Positions 5,987 to 6,498 of a stretch of 6,498 nucleotides of DNA are shown in pieces. Source of the DNA: Acidobacteriaceae bacterium (lineage in GTDB: Bacteria > Acidobacteriota > Terriglobia > Terriglobales > Acidobacteriaceae). Every line of letters starts with the position of its first letter. Within the stretch, counting starts at the first letter, position 1. Both the position numbers and the translations under genes were made by a program. The DNA lies in assembly GCA_030040395.1 (NCBI GenBank), contig JASHTU010000445.1:1-6498 (forward strand), given 5' to 3'. Under the pieces are notes generated by a model. The model ran no database searches, was not told the origin of the DNA, and worked only from the letters and a program-made list of their open reading frames with translations.

Positions 5987-6336
5987 TACCTCATTCCCTC
6001 AGTGGGCTGTAGCGCGTTCGAACTGTCGTGGACGCCGAACATCGGCGCGTGACGCGCTTCCAGCAGTCTCGTCTTTCCGTTGAACATGTGCGCGCCGCAG
6101 GGAAGGCAGGGGTCGCAGCTCCGCACGACGCGCATGATGTCGATGCCCTTCAATTTGTCGGGACCCATCTTCCCGAAAAGCGGCGTAATCTCCTCGCAAA
6201 CGGCCGTTTGCGCAGAGCCCAATAAACGCACGCAATGGGAGTGCGCTTCTTGCGGTCGAGCGGAACCAATGACCCCGGAGTTCGGGCGCACCTTGCTCGT
6301 AGCATCTGCCAATTCCACCATAGATGCGCAATCCAA
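5986..6336 (-). pseudogene. 3' remnant of a [NiFe]-hydrogenase large subunit (group 1h-like)
   Basis: The C-terminal part of this frame is clearly the end of a [NiFe]-hydrogenase large subunit. KGIDIMRVVRSCDPCLPCG (about 6150-6094) contains the L2 motif DPCLPCGAH, whose two cysteines (codons near 6108 and 6099) bind the Ni-Fe centre. The GIDIMR...DPCLPCG pattern is that of oxygen-tolerant, atmospheric-H2-type group 1h subunits. A 33-residue tail follows the His, the part removed by a maturation protease in relatives. A Cys precedes DPC where Phe or Tyr is usual. The family has about 500 residues, but recognisable similarity stops near TPLF (6186). The frame is open only to a TAA at 6369-6367; TTG 6336 or ATG 6321 are merely the first available starts. 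No other frame supplies the missing part. The stop overlaps the NifU start. It could be a true pseudogene, a rearranged end, or an assembly chimera. Confidence 0.7.
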
Positions 6337-6498
6337 ACCGGTGGTCGCCCGCGCGGTGAAAAGTAATTACCGCGTGGTCCGAATTCGATTCGATTGCCTG
6401 AACAGTAGACCGATGCTCCGGGATCGGGCCCATGAACAGCCCAATTGTTGATAGCACGATTTCCAAAATGGTATGATGATCGTCACAATGGATTGAGC
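6190..6498. other. Stretch without a recognised gene at the right edge
   Basis: Upstream of the hydrogenase remnant no frame on either strand gives a protein I recognise. A minus-strand frame from a TTG at 6466 runs into the hydrogenase region out of phase; its first 50 residues look plausible but match no family I know. From 6361 on the composition is visibly less GC-rich than the rest of the window, as in intergenic or acquired DNA. Apart from an outward promoter at 6448-6477 and a 15-base match to a tRNA-Leu D-arm, nothing could be named. Confidence 0.4.
6448..6477 (+). promoter_or_regulatory. Sigma70-type promoter pointing out of the right edge
   Basis: TTGATA (6448-6453) and TATGAT (6472-6477) each match five of six consensus bases and are separated by 18 nt. 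This is the best hexamer pair seen in the window and lies in its most AT-rich part. Transcription would start near 6484 and leave to the right, so a plus-strand gene is expected just beyond the edge. Confidence 0.45.

Noticed and set aside
6245..6332. tRNA-Leu-like sequence on the minus strand: GGTGGAATTGGCAGA matches a tRNA-Leu D-arm, and GCGCATC could pair with GAAGCGC 74 nt downstream
   Set aside because: The anticodon stem does not pair, no TTCGA T-loop sits at the right distance, the acceptor pairing needs a mismatch, and there is no CCA. It is a chance match or at most a decayed fragment.

Overview
The window is GC-rich and reads as a chromosomal segment of an Acidobacteriota-like bacterium. 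The best clue is the secreted von Willebrand factor A protein at the left edge, which has the layout of the 'VWFA-related Acidobacterial domain' family. The tail of a group 1h-type [NiFe]-hydrogenase large subunit next to a NifU-like gene also fits. The assignment rests on gene families only; no rRNA or complete tRNA is present.

Layout from left to right. Positions 1-1057 (minus) hold the N-terminal 352 codons of an exported VWA protein that runs off the left edge. A 243-nt divergent spacer follows. Positions 1301-1768 (plus) encode a small five-helix membrane protein of the CcdC/DUF1453 type, starting at a GTG behind a strong Shine-Dalgarno. Positions 1870-3201 (plus) encode an amidase-signature hydrolase with an intact Lys-Ser-Ser triad, and a possible rho-independent terminator lies just after it. 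The amidase converges on a minus-strand pair. These are a tryptophanase/tyrosine phenol-lyase family enzyme (3737-5104) and a yeast-type cytosine deaminase (3285-3737). The stop of the first overlaps the start of the second, so they are almost certainly one translationally coupled operon.

Upstream of the lyase is a 351-nt region with no convincing gene. It holds a terminator-like hairpin, a 15-bp tandem repeat and a large competing hairpin, so it looks like a regulatory leader. Before it, still on the minus strand, come a NifU C-terminal-domain protein (5456-5986) and, coupled to it by TAATG, the 3' end of a [NiFe]-hydrogenase large subunit carrying the C-terminal nickel motif DPCLPCGAH. The rest of the roughly 500-residue hydrogenase subunit is missing: the frame is blocked by a stop at 6367-6369, and the sequence before about 6190 no longer resembles the family. 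The hydrogenase gene therefore appears to be a truncated remnant or a rearrangement/assembly junction. A good plus-strand sigma70-type promoter near 6448-6477 points out of the right edge.

The pieces suggest an accessory neighbourhood: a degraded hydrogenase locus that has kept its Fe-S scaffold gene, next to an amino-acid lyase/cytosine deaminase operon that could release ammonia and carbon from tryptophan and cytosine, and an unlinked amidase. The lyase-deaminase pairing and the broken hydrogenase are the most unusual points.
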